A DNA stretch of 64,000 bases from Shewanella marinintestina (GCF_023283845.1 NZ_JAKILC010000011.1:62001-126000); one strand, 5' to 3'. Counted from the stretch's first letter, positions 27,692-37,580 are shown. A program made the numbers and translations. Notes: generated from the letters alone by a model not told the origin.

Positions 27692-28768
27692 ATGCGCCGG
27701 AGTGTTAAATATCGATTATTGTTTCTACTCAGTGCCATAGTCATTTATTGCATAGGTTTTCAATGGTTACCTGAATCAATGCAAGGAGCCAATGCACTAG
27801 GGTTAACCATAGCGATAGCCGCTAGTTACTTTGTGCTGCTGCCAGCTATGTACGCATATTGCATCATTTATGTGGGTCAGCAGCACTGGTGGAAGATGCT
27901 AGTGGTGTTTAGTTTGAGCAGCTTAATGGCTCGCTTTAGCTTTCCGGCTGAACTCGCCAGTTATTTTGAGTTTATTGCCTGGCTGCGTTATCCGATTATC
28001 GCAGTGCTATTACTGTTGCAAGTGACCTTGGTATATCGGGTGATAAAGTCCCTATGGCAGGGGCGTAAGTTACCTGGCGATCCACGACTGCATATTCATG
28101 ATGCGGTGCAAGGCAAAGTCCTATCGGAAAAAGCGTTGCAAGCCCATGGTGTGGCAATGACGTTGGCAATGGAGGTGGTGAACTGGTTTTATGCGCTCAA
28201 CCACTTAACTCGACAGCACCCGCAATCATTATGCAAGTTACAGCTTTTATCGGCATCACCTTGGCATTACTTGTTGGCTAACATAGTGATTATATCTTCG
28301 GCCGTATTTAGTTATTGGCTGTTGGCATCGTGGAGCATGATTGCCGCTATTTTAGTCTCAAGCTTTATTGGTTACTGCTTAGTGATGGCGCGGGCTAACT
28401 ACCGATTAGCGCGCTATTACAGTGTATATATACATCAACAATACTTAGTGGTTAACGCCGGAGTCTGGGGCTTTACCATGTTGCCATTGAGCGATATTGA
28501 AGAGGTCAATGTTGGGAATTATGGGCGAAATAAGGCTGTGACTAATAAGCACTCCAAAGAGCAGATTAACAATATCCACAAAACTGAAAGTAATAATGAG
28601 CAACTGCATTTAGGGCGAGGCGAGAGTAATGTGCAGATAAAGCTTAAATCATTGCAGCGCTATTATGGTGCCATGAGTATGTTGCCAGAGGATATTGAGC
28701 AGCTGTACTTACATGTTGATAAGCCAGAGGCTATATCACAGTTAATTAGCGTGAAAGAAGCTGCCTAG
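27692..28768 (+). CDS. Multi-spanning membrane protein of unknown function
   Basis: This 358-residue protein has about six hydrophobic segments in two blocks (about 8-118 and 190-235). A soluble middle segment of about 70 residues (GRKLPGDPRLHIHDAVQGKVLSEKAL onward) lies between them. The C-terminal soluble tail has a strand-rich start (YSVYIHQQYLVVNAGVWGFTMLPLSDIEEVNVG) that recalls the bacterial PH-like domain of membrane proteins, followed by a polar Asn/Lys/Glu insert. No catalytic motif is visible. AGGATT precedes the ATG. Confidence 0.6.
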   Translation: MRRSVKYRLLFLLSAIVIYCIGFQWLPESMQGANALGLTIAIAASYFVLLPAMYAYCIIYVGQQHWWKMLVVFSLSSLMARFSFPAELASYFEFIAWLRYPIIAVLLLLQVTLVYRVIKSLWQGRKLPGDPRLHIHDAVQGKVLSEKALQAHGVAMTLAMEVVNWFYALNHLTRQHPQSLCKLQLLSASPWHYLLANIVIISSAVFSYWLLASWSMIAAILVSSFIGYCLVMARANYRLARYYSVYIHQQYLVVNAGVWGFTMLPLSDIEEVNVGNYGRNKAVTNKHSKEQINNIHKTESNNEQLHLGRGESNVQIKLKSLQRYYGAMSMLPEDIEQLYLHVDKPEAISQLISVKEAA

Positions 28769-28780
28769 TAATAATTAAGT

Positions 28781-28819
28781 TAAACCAATACAGCAGAGGT
28801 GACTTGTTGTATTGGTTTA
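28781..28819. terminator. Bidirectional hairpin terminator between convergent genes
   Basis: TAAACCAATACA and TGTATTGGTTTA form a perfect twelve-base stem around a 15-base loop. Confidence 0.7.
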
Positions 28820-28837
28820 ATCTCAGCGGATATAGGC

Positions 28838-29416
28838 TTAAGCTTTTACCAACTTTTCTAAATCAGCTGGGCGGTAATAAACAGACTTTAATACCTTACC
28901 TTGACGAACAACCTTACCCGCCATTTCAACATCTTTAGCACATTTCGCAATAATGAACTCGCCCTTAGTACTACCGACAATTTCAACGCCTTGTTTAGCG
29001 TAGAATTCGATAGTTTCCTTAAGCTCCTGCTCGTTGCGGCATACCTTGCTCATGTTGCTTGAATGTACTTCATCCCAACAGGTAACAAAGTCGATTTCAC
29101 GGTTTTTGGCTACATGTAACAATAAATCGATAACGTAGCTAATCTCAAGATGGTCATTAACTTGAGTAGCACCTAAATGCACTAGGCGGCCCATTAAAAC
29201 ATAAACAGAATCAACAATAGCGTCAGCTTGTTCTACACGGCTGTCAGCTTCTGCAAGTTCGGTTAGCTCTTCAATGGCTAACGAAGTATGCAGCGTATCG
29301 GCTTTATCATCCAAAGTGCGGATATCTTCAATCGGCAAATCAAAAGTTGCGCGGAACTCTCGAATGTCGCGATATAAATGATCGTATAGTGGTTGATCCA
29401 AAGCGGATAGTTTCAT
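28838..29416 (-). CDS. MazG-like all-alpha nucleotide pyrophosphohydrolase family protein
   Basis: This 192-residue protein has the helical pattern of the all-alpha NTP pyrophosphatases. The metal-binding motif is spread over SLAIEELTELAEAD (EExxE) and EQADAIVDSVYVLMG (ExxD). The C-terminal part (KQGVEIVGSTKGEFIIAKC and VRQGKVLKSVYYRPADLEKLV) is typical of phage- and HisE-related members. It likely hydrolyses a non-canonical or signalling nucleotide. It stands alone, with a shared terminator at its 3' side. Confidence 0.85.
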   Translation of the reverse strand: MKLSALDQPLYDHLYRDIREFRATFDLPIEDIRTLDDKADTLHTSLAIEELTELAEADSRVEQADAIVDSVYVLMGRLVHLGATQVNDHLEISYVIDLLLHVAKNREIDFVTCWDEVHSSNMSKVCRNEQELKETIEFYAKQGVEIVGSTKGEFIIAKCAKDVEMAGKVVRQGKVLKSVYYRPADLEKLVKA

Positions 29417-29576
29417 GGTTAATAGGCCTTTACAGCTAAATAGGTTTAAGAGTCGACATACTAAAGAAACCGACCGCTAAATAAAAGCTTCACGCTAAAA
29501 TGGTGATAACAAATAACCTAATACTCTGCGGTGTTAAGCAAGTAATATCTGGGCAGACTATTGAATTATGTTTACT

Positions 29577-29798
29577 TTATATAGATAAGTGGGCGGTAAC
29601 TTCTGCCTCTAACTGTTTAATCATTTTTTGGCTATTAGGGTGATAAATATCAAGCTCCACCCAACCATCACTACCCATGATCTCAAGCTGGGACACTGTT
29701 ATACGGTGTTGGTTAGTTTGTTCATTAAGGCTGCTAGTACCTTTAAGCTTTACTATGCCAAGGCTAGTGTTTAATCGGCTAATGCTAAAGTCATTCAT
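29577..29798 (-). CDS. Small protein of unknown function
   Basis: This 73-residue cytosolic ORF has GGGAG five bases before its ATG and neighbour-like codon use. It reads as a beta-rich fold (LGIVKLKGTSSL, HRITVSQLEIMGSDGWVELDIYH) with a C-terminal helix. It is not recognised and stands between the MazG-like gene and nhaC. Confidence 0.55.
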   Translation of the reverse strand: MNDFSISRLNTSLGIVKLKGTSSLNEQTNQHRITVSQLEIMGSDGWVELDIYHPNSQKMIKQLEAEVTAHLSI

Positions 29799-30204
29799 TG
29801 CATCTCCCTAATCTCCGCTATGGTGTGGCGGTTGATTCAATATTAAAGCCATACCAACTATCCTAGCTAAATTATGCCTTTGTCGAACAACTTGCAATTA
29901 GATTTGATTTGTTGCTTTTTTGTGCCGACCCCCTCGTGTCGATGAAATTTTATCATCGGATTTTGGCTATCGGTTTAATCTACATTTACTGCATATTCAC
30001 CCATTTTATTAGGTGATTATTGAATGACTAATCGGTTGTGGTTTGTTCGGGTGAATGCTTTCTTATGCTTAGGCATGAGCTCGGCTAGACGTTGTTGTTA
30101 ATTTTATGTAAGGATGTCGCTCCAGCCTAGCGCGGTAAAGCCTGTTCCTAGCTTTTGATTACCGACGAAAGAATAGGTAATAAGAAAAAATAAAAGGACC
30201 TAGC
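29799..30204. promoter_or_regulatory. Upstream region of nhaC with hairpins
   Basis: Two stem-loops are visible: CGATGA/TCATCG at 29940-29958 and, closer to the gene, CGGTAA/TTACCG near 30131-30165 with an inner AGC/GCT. AAAAGGA precedes the nhaC ATG. No match to a known riboswitch core (including the lysine element) was recognised. Confidence 0.35.
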
Positions 30205-31731
30205 ATGAGCGAAAATAACCACTCCGAACAGTCAGAGCCGATAGCATTTGAACCATTAGAAGATGACAAGCACACTCCGGCGTCTTTACTCGATGCACTT
30301 ACTCCTATTATTGCGTTAGTACTAATGCTAACTACGGCTGTTTATCTGTTTTCTTCTGACAGCTCCTATGGTGCTAACCAGATTGCGCTGATCATGGCGG
30401 GCTGCATTGCATTAATCATTGGATGGAAAAATGGTTACAGCTGGGCCGAGATGGAGCAGGGGATTGTACGTAGTATTGGCTTTGCCACTGGCGCACTATT
30501 GATTCTATTTACCGTTGGTTCGTTAATTGGCACTTGGGTGTTATCCGGAACAGTGCCGACGATGATCTATTACGGCATGCTAGTGCTTAATCCTGAGTAT
30601 TTTTATGCCGCTTGTTGTTTATTGTGTGCGGTCGTTGCCATCAGTATTGGTAGTTCATGGACTGTGGCGGGGACTTTAGGTATCGCGCTGGTCGGTGTGG
30701 CATCAGCTATGGGATTAAATGTTGAAATTACCGCAGGTGCGATTATAAGTGGCGCTTATTTTGGCGACAAGATGTCACCTATGTCAGACACAACTAACTT
30801 AGCACCTGCAGTGGCAGGAACGGACATTTTTAGCCATATAAGGCACATGGTTTGGACAACCGCTCCGAGCATTATCATCGCCATGATAGGCTTTTTAATT
30901 TTGGGATTTAATAGCCAAGTTACCGTCGATAATAATAATTTTGAAACCACACTGTCTTTAATCGATACCCAGTTCAATCCAGGTGTTCACCTGTTACTGC
31001 CACTGCTAGTTGTGCTGGTTTTAGCTTATAAAAAAATGCCAGCCTTTCCGACTGTGATTATAGGAACGATAGCTGGCGCGGTATGTGCTGCATTGTTCCA
31101 GTTTGATAACGTGGTTAAGTTTGCTAATGACGACAGCTTAATGCCAATCGTTGCACTGGTTAAAGGCATTTGGGTCGCCATGTTTAATGGTTACACGGCA
31201 ACGACTGGTGATGAGGTATTAGATAATCTACTGAGCCGTGGCGGTATGAGCAGTATGATGAATACGGTATGGTTGATTCTGTGTGCCATGACTTTTGGTG
31301 GCATCATGGAGGTCACTGGTCTGCTAAAGCGTATACTGCAAAGCATTTTAGGCCTAGTGAAATCCAGCGGCAGTTTAATTTTAACTACACTGGCAAGCGG
31401 TATTGGCGCTAATTTGATTACCGCTGATCAGTTTATCGCCATTGTACTACCTGGGCGCATGCTCAAAGTTGAGTATGCAAAACGCGGCCTTGCACCAGTT
31501 AATTTAAGCCGAGCGTTGGAAGACTCTGCCACCATTACCAGTCCACTTATTCCTTGGAATACTTGTGGTGCCTATATGGCCAGTACCTTAGGTGTCGCTA
31601 CAATCGCTTACCTACCTTATGCTTTCTTTAATTTAGTGTGTCCGCTAATTAGTGCAGCTTACGCAAAATATGACTTTAAAATCGAGCGTATAGAGCCAGT
31701 TGAAGACAAGCCTGCCGCGGCGATAGGTTAG
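30205..31731 (+). CDS. nhaC: Na+/H+ antiporter, NhaC family
   Basis: This 508-residue inner-membrane protein has about eleven helices. The family motif GAYFGDKMSPMSDTTNLAPAVAGTDIFSHIRHM is near residue 185. The C-terminal half holds DQFIAIVLPGRML and LEDSATITSPLIPWNTCGAYMA, both diagnostic of NhaC. It exports sodium in exchange for protons, although some NhaC-family proteins are predicted amino-acid carriers. The N-terminal 25 residues are acidic and cytosolic. It is monocistronic. Confidence 0.9.
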   Translation: MSENNHSEQSEPIAFEPLEDDKHTPASLLDALTPIIALVLMLTTAVYLFSSDSSYGANQIALIMAGCIALIIGWKNGYSWAEMEQGIVRSIGFATGALLILFTVGSLIGTWVLSGTVPTMIYYGMLVLNPEYFYAACCLLCAVVAISIGSSWTVAGTLGIALVGVASAMGLNVEITAGAIISGAYFGDKMSPMSDTTNLAPAVAGTDIFSHIRHMVWTTAPSIIIAMIGFLILGFNSQVTVDNNNFETTLSLIDTQFNPGVHLLLPLLVVLVLAYKKMPAFPTVIIGTIAGAVCAALFQFDNVVKFANDDSLMPIVALVKGIWVAMFNGYTATTGDEVLDNLLSRGGMSSMMNTVWLILCAMTFGGIMEVTGLLKRILQSILGLVKSSGSLILTTLASGIGANLITADQFIAIVLPGRMLKVEYAKRGLAPVNLSRALEDSATITSPLIPWNTCGAYMASTLGVATIAYLPYAFFNLVCPLISAAYAKYDFKIERIEPVEDKPAAAIG

Positions 31732-31743
31732 TAAGCGTTAGGC

Positions 31744-31778
31744 AAAAAAAAGCCTTGTCGGTCAGGGAAGGACAAGGC
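31744..31778 (-). terminator. Terminator for the leftward maturation genes, possibly also nhaC
   Basis: GCCTTGTC (31752-31759) pairs with GACAAGGC (31771-31778). On the minus strand the stem is followed by eight T, so it ends the leftward transcript best. It could also weakly end nhaC on the plus strand. Confidence 0.75.
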
Positions 31779-31954
31779 GTTTGGCATAGTTATTAATTTT
31801 GTTATCGATTAGCAATAAACAGCGTAATCAATAGCGTTACCAATAAGCCAAATATCACCATGGAGAAGGTGAAAGTTTTAACCCACCGAAATGGGTGTTT
31901 AGCGAGGAAAGCAAGATTAAAATTATCTTAGAACCTAGAACCTAGGGCTTAGGT

Positions 31955-32539
31955 TTAGCGCTTGGCGTACTTTGCCGTTAGCTTTTCAAGGTACGGCTGC
32001 ACTTCTTTGTCACCCCAATCGAGGTAACCACGTAAGAAGCCTACAAGGTTGCCTGAACCGTCAAATACATAAGTGGCTGGCACTACATCAGCTGGCATAA
32101 TTTGGTCGATGGTTTTCTTTGGGTCTAACCAAGTTTGGTAATGCCCTAGATCATGACGATCTAAGAAGGCCTGCACCTTATCACTCTCTTCATCAATTGA
32201 GATTGGCACAACAACCAAGTCATTATTTTTATTTACTTGGCGGATGTTCTCCATCTGTGGGATCTCTTTGATACATGGCGCGCACCAAGTTGCCCAAAGG
32301 TTTACGAGTACCAGCTTGCCCTTGTATTGCTTTAGGCTAATTTGTTCCCCTTTAGTATCGGTGAACATCACTTCAGGTACTGAGCGAGCTGACTGCATCT
32401 CAATAAATCGTGACATAATCAGCGGCTTTTCAATGGCTTTACCTGTGTGATAAACCTTAGTCGATGCAACTTGAGCTTGGACTGGCATAAGTAGAGATGA
32501 GAGCACCAATAAGCCGCTCAGTAAGTGTGTTTTATTCAT
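31955..32539 (-). CDS. TlpA/CcmG-like periplasmic thioredoxin of the sir cluster
   Basis: This 194-residue protein has a Sec signal (ending VQA near residue 23) and a thioredoxin fold with the active site WATWCAPC, preceded by GKLVLVNL and followed by KEIPQMENIRQVNK. It is a CcmG/TlpA/DsbE-type reductase that should keep apocytochrome cysteines reduced for heme attachment. Its start overlaps the CcmH-like gene by eight bases, so it is co-translated with the heme-lyase genes. Given its place, its substrate is probably apo-SirA. Housekeeping ccm genes are presumably elsewhere. Confidence 0.9.
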   Translation of the reverse strand: MNKTHLLSGLLVLSSLLMPVQAQVASTKVYHTGKAIEKPLIMSRFIEMQSARSVPEVMFTDTKGEQISLKQYKGKLVLVNLWATWCAPCIKEIPQMENIRQVNKNNDLVVVPISIDEESDKVQAFLDRHDLGHYQTWLDPKKTIDQIMPADVVPATYVFDGSGNLVGFLRGYLDWGDKEVQPYLEKLTAKYAKR

Positions 32540-32990
32540 AGGTGGTAGCCTTCATATCTTGATGTTTACGTTGTTCACGGATCCAGATTACTGCAAACGC
32601 AATAATGCCAAATAGCAGCAGAATAGGACCAAACCACAGCAGCGCAGTCGCGCCGGAAAAGCTCGGTTGGTAACGAATTTTTTCGCCATAGCGCTGTACT
32701 AAAAAGTCGATGATCTCAGCTTTAGATTCGCCTTGTTCTAGCATCAAAAAAATCTGCCCTTTGAGTTCGCTAGCAATGGGGGCTCCTGAATCAAATAGGT
32801 TTTGGTTTACCGACATAGGGCAGCGCAGCTCATGGGCGATTTCGAAGCCTAAATCGCGGATTTGATCTGGCGTGTAATGGATCTTGTCGCTAGCCGTTTG
32901 TGCTGACGCTTGCACCGAAATACTGATGCACAGCAAAATAACCAAGCCAACTAACAGCTGTATTAGTGTTGAGGTGTAAGCTTTACTCAT
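32532..32990 (-). CDS. CcmH/NrfF-like heme-lyase subunit with one cysteine replaced
   Basis: This 152-residue protein has a signal helix, the CcmH three-helix domain (about 38-105) and a C-terminal membrane helix (about 118-140), the classic CcmH/NrfF layout. The family normally has LRCPxCQNQ. Here the sequence is LRCPMSVNQN: Cys57 is kept but the second cysteine is serine (Ser60, codon TCG). It therefore cannot form the usual CXXC disulfide. It overlaps the CcmF-like gene by four bases and the TlpA-like gene by eight. It is probably the dedicated partner for SirA heme attachment; S. oneidensis has a lyase reported as SirEFG, by analogy with NrfEFG. Confidence 0.9.
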   Translation of the reverse strand: MSKAYTSTLIQLLVGLVILLCISISVQASAQTASDKIHYTPDQIRDLGFEIAHELRCPMSVNQNLFDSGAPIASELKGQIFLMLEQGESKAEIIDFLVQRYGEKIRYQPSFSGATALLWFGPILLLFGIIAFAVIWIREQRKHQDMKATTYE

Positions 32991-34972
32991 GCTGGCTCTC
33001 CAGCTTTGCGTGTATTAGCAGGGTAGTGCAGTGACTGCGAGTGAGTATTTTCAGTGCGGCGTAGGCGTAATTGATAAAGGCCTGTTACTGCGGCAATAAA
33101 ACCGCCTAACATCATCATGAGGCCACCAATCCAGATCCAGCAAGCAAGTGGCTTATGGCTAATGCGCACCAAGTACTCTGTTTCACTCAGTTGCTGACCG
33201 CTAGAAACATAAAGGTCTCGCACTAAGTTGCGCATAATGCCAGCCTTAGAGACTTCCATGGCATTGGTTTTAAAGGTTTGGCGCTGAGGTGTAATGTAGC
33301 CAATAAAGTTATCGTTAATATCGGTAACGCGAATATTAGCTTGAAGTGCTGTGTAGCTGTTAGACTCAACATCAACGGTTTCTTCATAAACAAAGGTGTA
33401 TCCAGCCACAACTTTACCTTGGCCCGGCCCCATTCTTAATAGCTCTTGAGTTTCAAAATTAGACACGGCCGTTGCGCCAATAATGGTAATGGCTACACCA
33501 AAGTGCGCAATTAGCATTGCTGCTTTCTTAGCAATAAAGCCGACGCCCTGTGAGCGTAAACTAAAAACTAAATAACCCAAGGATACGAATACCCAGCTGG
33601 CAGCCGTAGCACCTAGCCAAACCCAAGGGTTAAAGCCGTCACGGGTTTGCATTGCTACTAATACGCCAATGATAGCTGAGAATGCGAATAGTCCAGCAAG
33701 TGGGTATAGGCGATTTAGCGACTGTTGCTGCCACTTAATCAATGGTGCAGCCCCCATAAGCAATACCGCAACAAACGTTAATGGTACAAAAATGCTATTA
33801 AAGTACGGTGCACCGACCGACAAGGTACCTAGATCTAATAGCTCAAACAGTAACGGGTAGAAGGTGCCTAGCAATACAGAGATTGCAGCCACAACTAACA
33901 CGATATTACCAAGCAGCATTACTGTATCGCGAGAAAGAAGCGCAAAGTCTGACTTAGATTTTATTAAGTGTGCTTTAAGCGCAAACAGCGTTAACGCACC
34001 GCATACGAACACGCCGAGTAAAGATAGAATCGACATGCCACGCGTTGGGTCAGAGGCGAAAGCATGCACTGACTGCACGATGCCTGAGCGGACTAAAAAA
34101 GTGCCCAATAAACTTAATGAGAAAGCTAATAAACACAGTAATAAGGTGGCGATCTTAAAGCTGCTACGTTGTTGGGTTAGCACGACACTATGCAGCAGAG
34201 CGGTAGCTACTAGCCAAGGAATAAACGAGGCATTTTCTACAGGATCCCAGAACCACCAACCGCCCCAGCCAAGCTCGTTATACGCCCACCATGAACCAAA
34301 CGCATTACCGCCAGTTAAAAATACCCAAGCCATCAGTACCCAAGGACGCAGGTAGCTCGCATGTTGCTGAGTGAACTTACCGCCAAGCAAAGCTGCAATC
34401 GCTGCAGCAAAAGTAACAGTCAAGCCAACATAGCCTAAGAACAGCATCGGTGGGTGGAAGATTAACCCTATGTCTTGCAAGATGGGGTTAAGGTCACGGC
34501 CCTCAACGGGGAAGTTTGGTAACAGGCGCGCAAAGGGGTTAGAGGTAAACAGCATAAACAAGTTAAAACCAGCAATCACAAATGCCAGTATGGCAATCAT
34601 GCGGCCGATGAATAGCGGGTCTTGGTAGCGCGACGAGAATGCGATTAAGCAGCCCCAAATCGCAATCGATACTACCCAAAATAGCATTGAGCCTTCGTGG
34701 CTGCCCCATACCGCAGCGACTTTATATAAGGTCGCTAACTGGGTATTAGAGTGGTTGGCCACATAAGCGACTGAAAAGTCATCGAGTAAAAACGAAATAA
34801 GTAGACATAATATAGAAGCGCTAATCGTGACCGTCATTAATGCTGTTAATGTTTTTACATAACTAAATAAATAATGGTTTTTAGTATATGACGCATAGAG
34901 CGGAATAAACGCAAGTAACACAGCTGTGACTGTGCTAATGATAAGGAAAATAAGTCCTAACTCTGGAATCAT
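32987..34972 (-). CDS. CcmF/NrfE-like cytochrome c heme lyase of the sir cluster
   Basis: This 661-residue membrane protein has about 15 helices and the WWD heme-handling motif WGGWWFWDPVENASFIPWL at about 240. Flanking conserved segments are VWGSHEGSMLFWV, HPPMLFLGYVGLTV and LGTFLVRSGIVQSVHAFASDP. It attaches heme to apocytochrome cysteines. Its location divergent from sirA implies that it serves SirA, whose CX15CH site the general Ccm system is unlikely to handle. It is the first gene of the leftward maturation operon. Confidence 0.93.
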   Translation of the reverse strand: MIPELGLIFLIISTVTAVLLAFIPLYASYTKNHYLFSYVKTLTALMTVTISASILCLLISFLLDDFSVAYVANHSNTQLATLYKVAAVWGSHEGSMLFWVVSIAIWGCLIAFSSRYQDPLFIGRMIAILAFVIAGFNLFMLFTSNPFARLLPNFPVEGRDLNPILQDIGLIFHPPMLFLGYVGLTVTFAAAIAALLGGKFTQQHASYLRPWVLMAWVFLTGGNAFGSWWAYNELGWGGWWFWDPVENASFIPWLVATALLHSVVLTQQRSSFKIATLLLCLLAFSLSLLGTFLVRSGIVQSVHAFASDPTRGMSILSLLGVFVCGALTLFALKAHLIKSKSDFALLSRDTVMLLGNIVLVVAAISVLLGTFYPLLFELLDLGTLSVGAPYFNSIFVPLTFVAVLLMGAAPLIKWQQQSLNRLYPLAGLFAFSAIIGVLVAMQTRDGFNPWVWLGATAASWVFVSLGYLVFSLRSQGVGFIAKKAAMLIAHFGVAITIIGATAVSNFETQELLRMGPGQGKVVAGYTFVYEETVDVESNSYTALQANIRVTDINDNFIGYITPQRQTFKTNAMEVSKAGIMRNLVRDLYVSSGQQLSETEYLVRISHKPLACWIWIGGLMMMLGGFIAAVTGLYQLRLRRTENTHSQSLHYPANTRKAGEPA

Positions 34973-35529
34973 CTTATTAACTTCTCTATTTATTAACGTT
35001 TATAAGTTCAAATATTCTGTATAAAAACTATTCTTTATAATTTAGCTTTTTACTATTTTTTGATTTTGAACTTAGCTACTTATTTAAGTTTTATAGACTA
35101 CTAATTATTAACCAACGACTAATGTTGATGCTTTAGCTATGGCTGTTTTACGTCATTGAACTCAAGGGTAGGTTATATTAGTGAAGTGTTTTGTGACCTC
35201 TCTAGCCTTTATCGTAACCCATCATCTTACTGATATTTTTTCACGTCTAAATGCATTGTTTTTAGATTCTTTTAGATGTCAAAAAACAGCATTACAAGTG
35301 AAAAACACATCTTGATAATTGTTGTATGTTATTGTTTTTATTTTATTTTCATCGATTTTTTACTATCTGTGTTTTTCAAGGTCTCATTTCTTGCTGTGAT
35401 TCATATTTTTTGCAAAAAAGATATGGAAAATAGCTGCAACTCAATTGTTCAGTTGTTCGGCTAAACAAGAGAGTGCCTTAGTTGAATGATGATGAAAATA
35501 CTATAACTAGGTTATAACTAGGAGTGATG
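34973..35529. promoter_or_regulatory. Divergent control region of the sirA operon and its maturation operon
   Basis: About 557 AT-rich bases hold promoters for both arms. A 32-base stretch at 35421-35452 (ATATGGAAAATAG, then CTCAATTGTTCAG) recurs before the second sirA at 58357-58388 with about six differences, so it is a candidate operator or leader element. AGGAG at 35520-35524 serves sirA. No perfect FNR or CRP dyad was found. Confidence 0.55.
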
Positions 35530-37560
35530 ATGAAAAGTTGGAAACTTAAAGCAGTCGCAAGCGTACTGTTTTGTTTCGGCGCAATAGGTAACGCTAGTGC
35601 TGCTGGTGATAAGTACAATAGCATCCCAGAAATGGGTGCTTCTGCTAAGAATGCAATTGCAAACTATGCAGGTACTGAAAAAGTGAACGGTGTTAAATCA
35701 CTGCACGATTATATTGTTCAAGAAGATGAGTTATTTGATTTCTTATTTCAAAACCATCCAATGTTCAAATACCAAGAAGAAGGTAACTTAATTGGTGATT
35801 ACCATATTAGTGACCGTGGTGAAGAATATTTAGATACCGGCGGAAGCCAGGCATACAGTAAGCGTGTTGGTCGTCCAAGTGCAGTTCAGTACCGTCTAGG
35901 TGCTAAATCTACATTAGATTTTCCAAACAACTTCGTAGGTCCAGAGAAGTGTGCTGAATGTCACGCGACTCAATATGAGAAATGGCAACGTTCGCGTCAC
36001 GCTAACGTAGTTCGTTTCCCAAGTGAAATTACAGATAAAGAAGTACCAAACGGCGACTTAAACGCACCTCTATACGGCAGCGAAGCGTCAATGCTTCCAG
36101 ACGGTGTTCGTGCTAATGACGTTTACGCAATCATCGGTACGCCACGTACTAAGTATGGTTTCTTAGATTCATGGTTAGTACGCGGTACTTACCACGTTCG
36201 TGACGGTCTACTATCTGAAGGTACCGGTAAAATGGTAGCCGGTGGTAACCAGTTCTCACGTGGTTGGGCTGAATGGTTAACGCCAGAAATGGCTAAGAAA
36301 ATTAATAAAGCAATTCCAGAGTTCCCTGTAACACTTGAAGAATTTGGTGATACAGGTTCGCACAAGTGGGGTATGACTTCATACGGTGCTAAGTACGAAA
36401 AAGAGATGCTATTCCAACCTGGTAGCTCTTACTGTGAAATGTGCCACACGTACAAGTTCGACTTCCAAAACCAGCAAGAGTTCTTTGATGCACTTGGCGA
36501 CGCTAAGAAGCTACAAGAGCACACTATCTCTAAAGGTATTGCTTGTGAAGAATGTCATGGCGCGGGCGGTCACTTAGATGGCGGTACTGGCGGCATGCAG
36601 TCTAACTGTGAACGTTGTCACCAGCGTTTCTTCTTCGTTGACGCACTAGCTGATACTGAACAAGCTCAAGAGAAAATGGAATACGCATTCGGCGTATACA
36701 TGAAGTCTGCTTGTCCATCTTGTGGTACTGAAGGTTCACAGATGTTTGCTTCTGCTCACTACGAGAAAGGCATGCGTTGTACAACTTGTCACGATCCGCA
36801 TGAAGTAACAGATGGCGATTTCCTATCTGGTTTCTCTACGCCAAAGCTGAAGAAAGACTGTGTTGACTGTCACGAAGCACAAGCAACGATTGCTGACAAC
36901 ACTGACACACACAGCAACCAAACTTGTCAAAGCTGTCACATGCCAAACATGGGTAGCTGTGAGAACTTCGCTGCAATCCAGTTCCCAGACAACGCAGGTT
37001 TTGACGCGGTTCGTCGTACTCACATGTGGAAGATTGATATCGACCCAGAGCGTAAGACACTTAACCCACCTGAAGGTCAACCACGTGATTCAAGCGTGAA
37101 AGGTTGGACTGTTGCTAAGAACGAAGACGGTCACAACTACTTAGACTTAATGTGGACTTGTGCTCGTACAGCGATTTCTGACAAAGACGTAGTGGATAAC
37201 AAGGGTTGTCACAGCCCATTCCAGTCTGAGCTAGAAACTGGCCTACATTACGACGACCAGATGGAAATCTACGGCGAAGTAATGAAGATGCAGAAGCCTG
37301 TTAAAGAGGTATTCGGTCAAGTTGAACAAGCTCTTGAGCGTATCGACATGCTACTAGAAGTGACTAAGTTGTCTACTGCAGACAAGACTGAAGTCCTAAT
37401 GCTAGCTGAGAAGGCACAAGAAACGATTGAACTAATCAAAGAAGATGGTTCATGGGGTGTTCATGGTTTCCGTTACAGCCAGAAGCGTCTAGACGCAGCA
37501 CTAACTTATGTTACCCAAGCTCAAAACATTCTTGACGGTGTTGGTTACAGCGCTAAATAA
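35530..37560 (+). CDS. sirA: Octaheme c-type sulfite reductase SirA (MccA type), copy 1
   Basis: This periplasmic enzyme reduces sulfite to sulfide with six electrons. After a Sec signal (about 22 residues, ending ASA) there are seven CXXCH sites with first cysteines at residues 141, 302, 339, 360, 417, 444 and 466. An eighth heme site is CX15CH at 544-560, the hallmark of SirA/MccA. A CPSC pair (395, 398) and Cys477 are extra cysteines; in Wolinella MccA two cysteines bind the active-site copper, so they are candidate ligands. A helical tail follows. The start is the third of GTG-ATG-ATG, five bases after AGGAG. It heads the operon. Confidence 0.96.
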   Translation: MKSWKLKAVASVLFCFGAIGNASAAGDKYNSIPEMGASAKNAIANYAGTEKVNGVKSLHDYIVQEDELFDFLFQNHPMFKYQEEGNLIGDYHISDRGEEYLDTGGSQAYSKRVGRPSAVQYRLGAKSTLDFPNNFVGPEKCAECHATQYEKWQRSRHANVVRFPSEITDKEVPNGDLNAPLYGSEASMLPDGVRANDVYAIIGTPRTKYGFLDSWLVRGTYHVRDGLLSEGTGKMVAGGNQFSRGWAEWLTPEMAKKINKAIPEFPVTLEEFGDTGSHKWGMTSYGAKYEKEMLFQPGSSYCEMCHTYKFDFQNQQEFFDALGDAKKLQEHTISKGIACEECHGAGGHLDGGTGGMQSNCERCHQRFFFVDALADTEQAQEKMEYAFGVYMKSACPSCGTEGSQMFASAHYEKGMRCTTCHDPHEVTDGDFLSGFSTPKLKKDCVDCHEAQATIADNTDTHSNQTCQSCHMPNMGSCENFAAIQFPDNAGFDAVRRTHMWKIDIDPERKTLNPPEGQPRDSSVKGWTVAKNEDGHNYLDLMWTCARTAISDKDVVDNKGCHSPFQSELETGLHYDDQMEIYGEVMKMQKPVKEVFGQVEQALERIDMLLEVTKLSTADKTEVLMLAEKAQETIELIKEDGSWGVHGFRYSQKRLDAALTYVTQAQNILDGVGYSAK

Positions 37561-37580
37561 ATGTAATTGAGTTAATACCG

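Noticed and set aside
30040-30204. Possible lysine or other riboswitch before nhaC
   Set aside because: Stem-loops exist, but no conserved core of a known riboswitch class could be matched by eye.
31800-31925. Tiny frame with one hydrophobic helix after the TlpA-like gene on the minus strand
   Set aside because: Its only ATG leaves 19 codons, and a stop precedes the longer version, so no usable start exists for the longer peptide.
36602-37099. Several antisense and out-of-frame reading frames within sirA copy 1
   Set aside because: They are shadows of the cytochrome gene, whose heme motifs make its frame certain.
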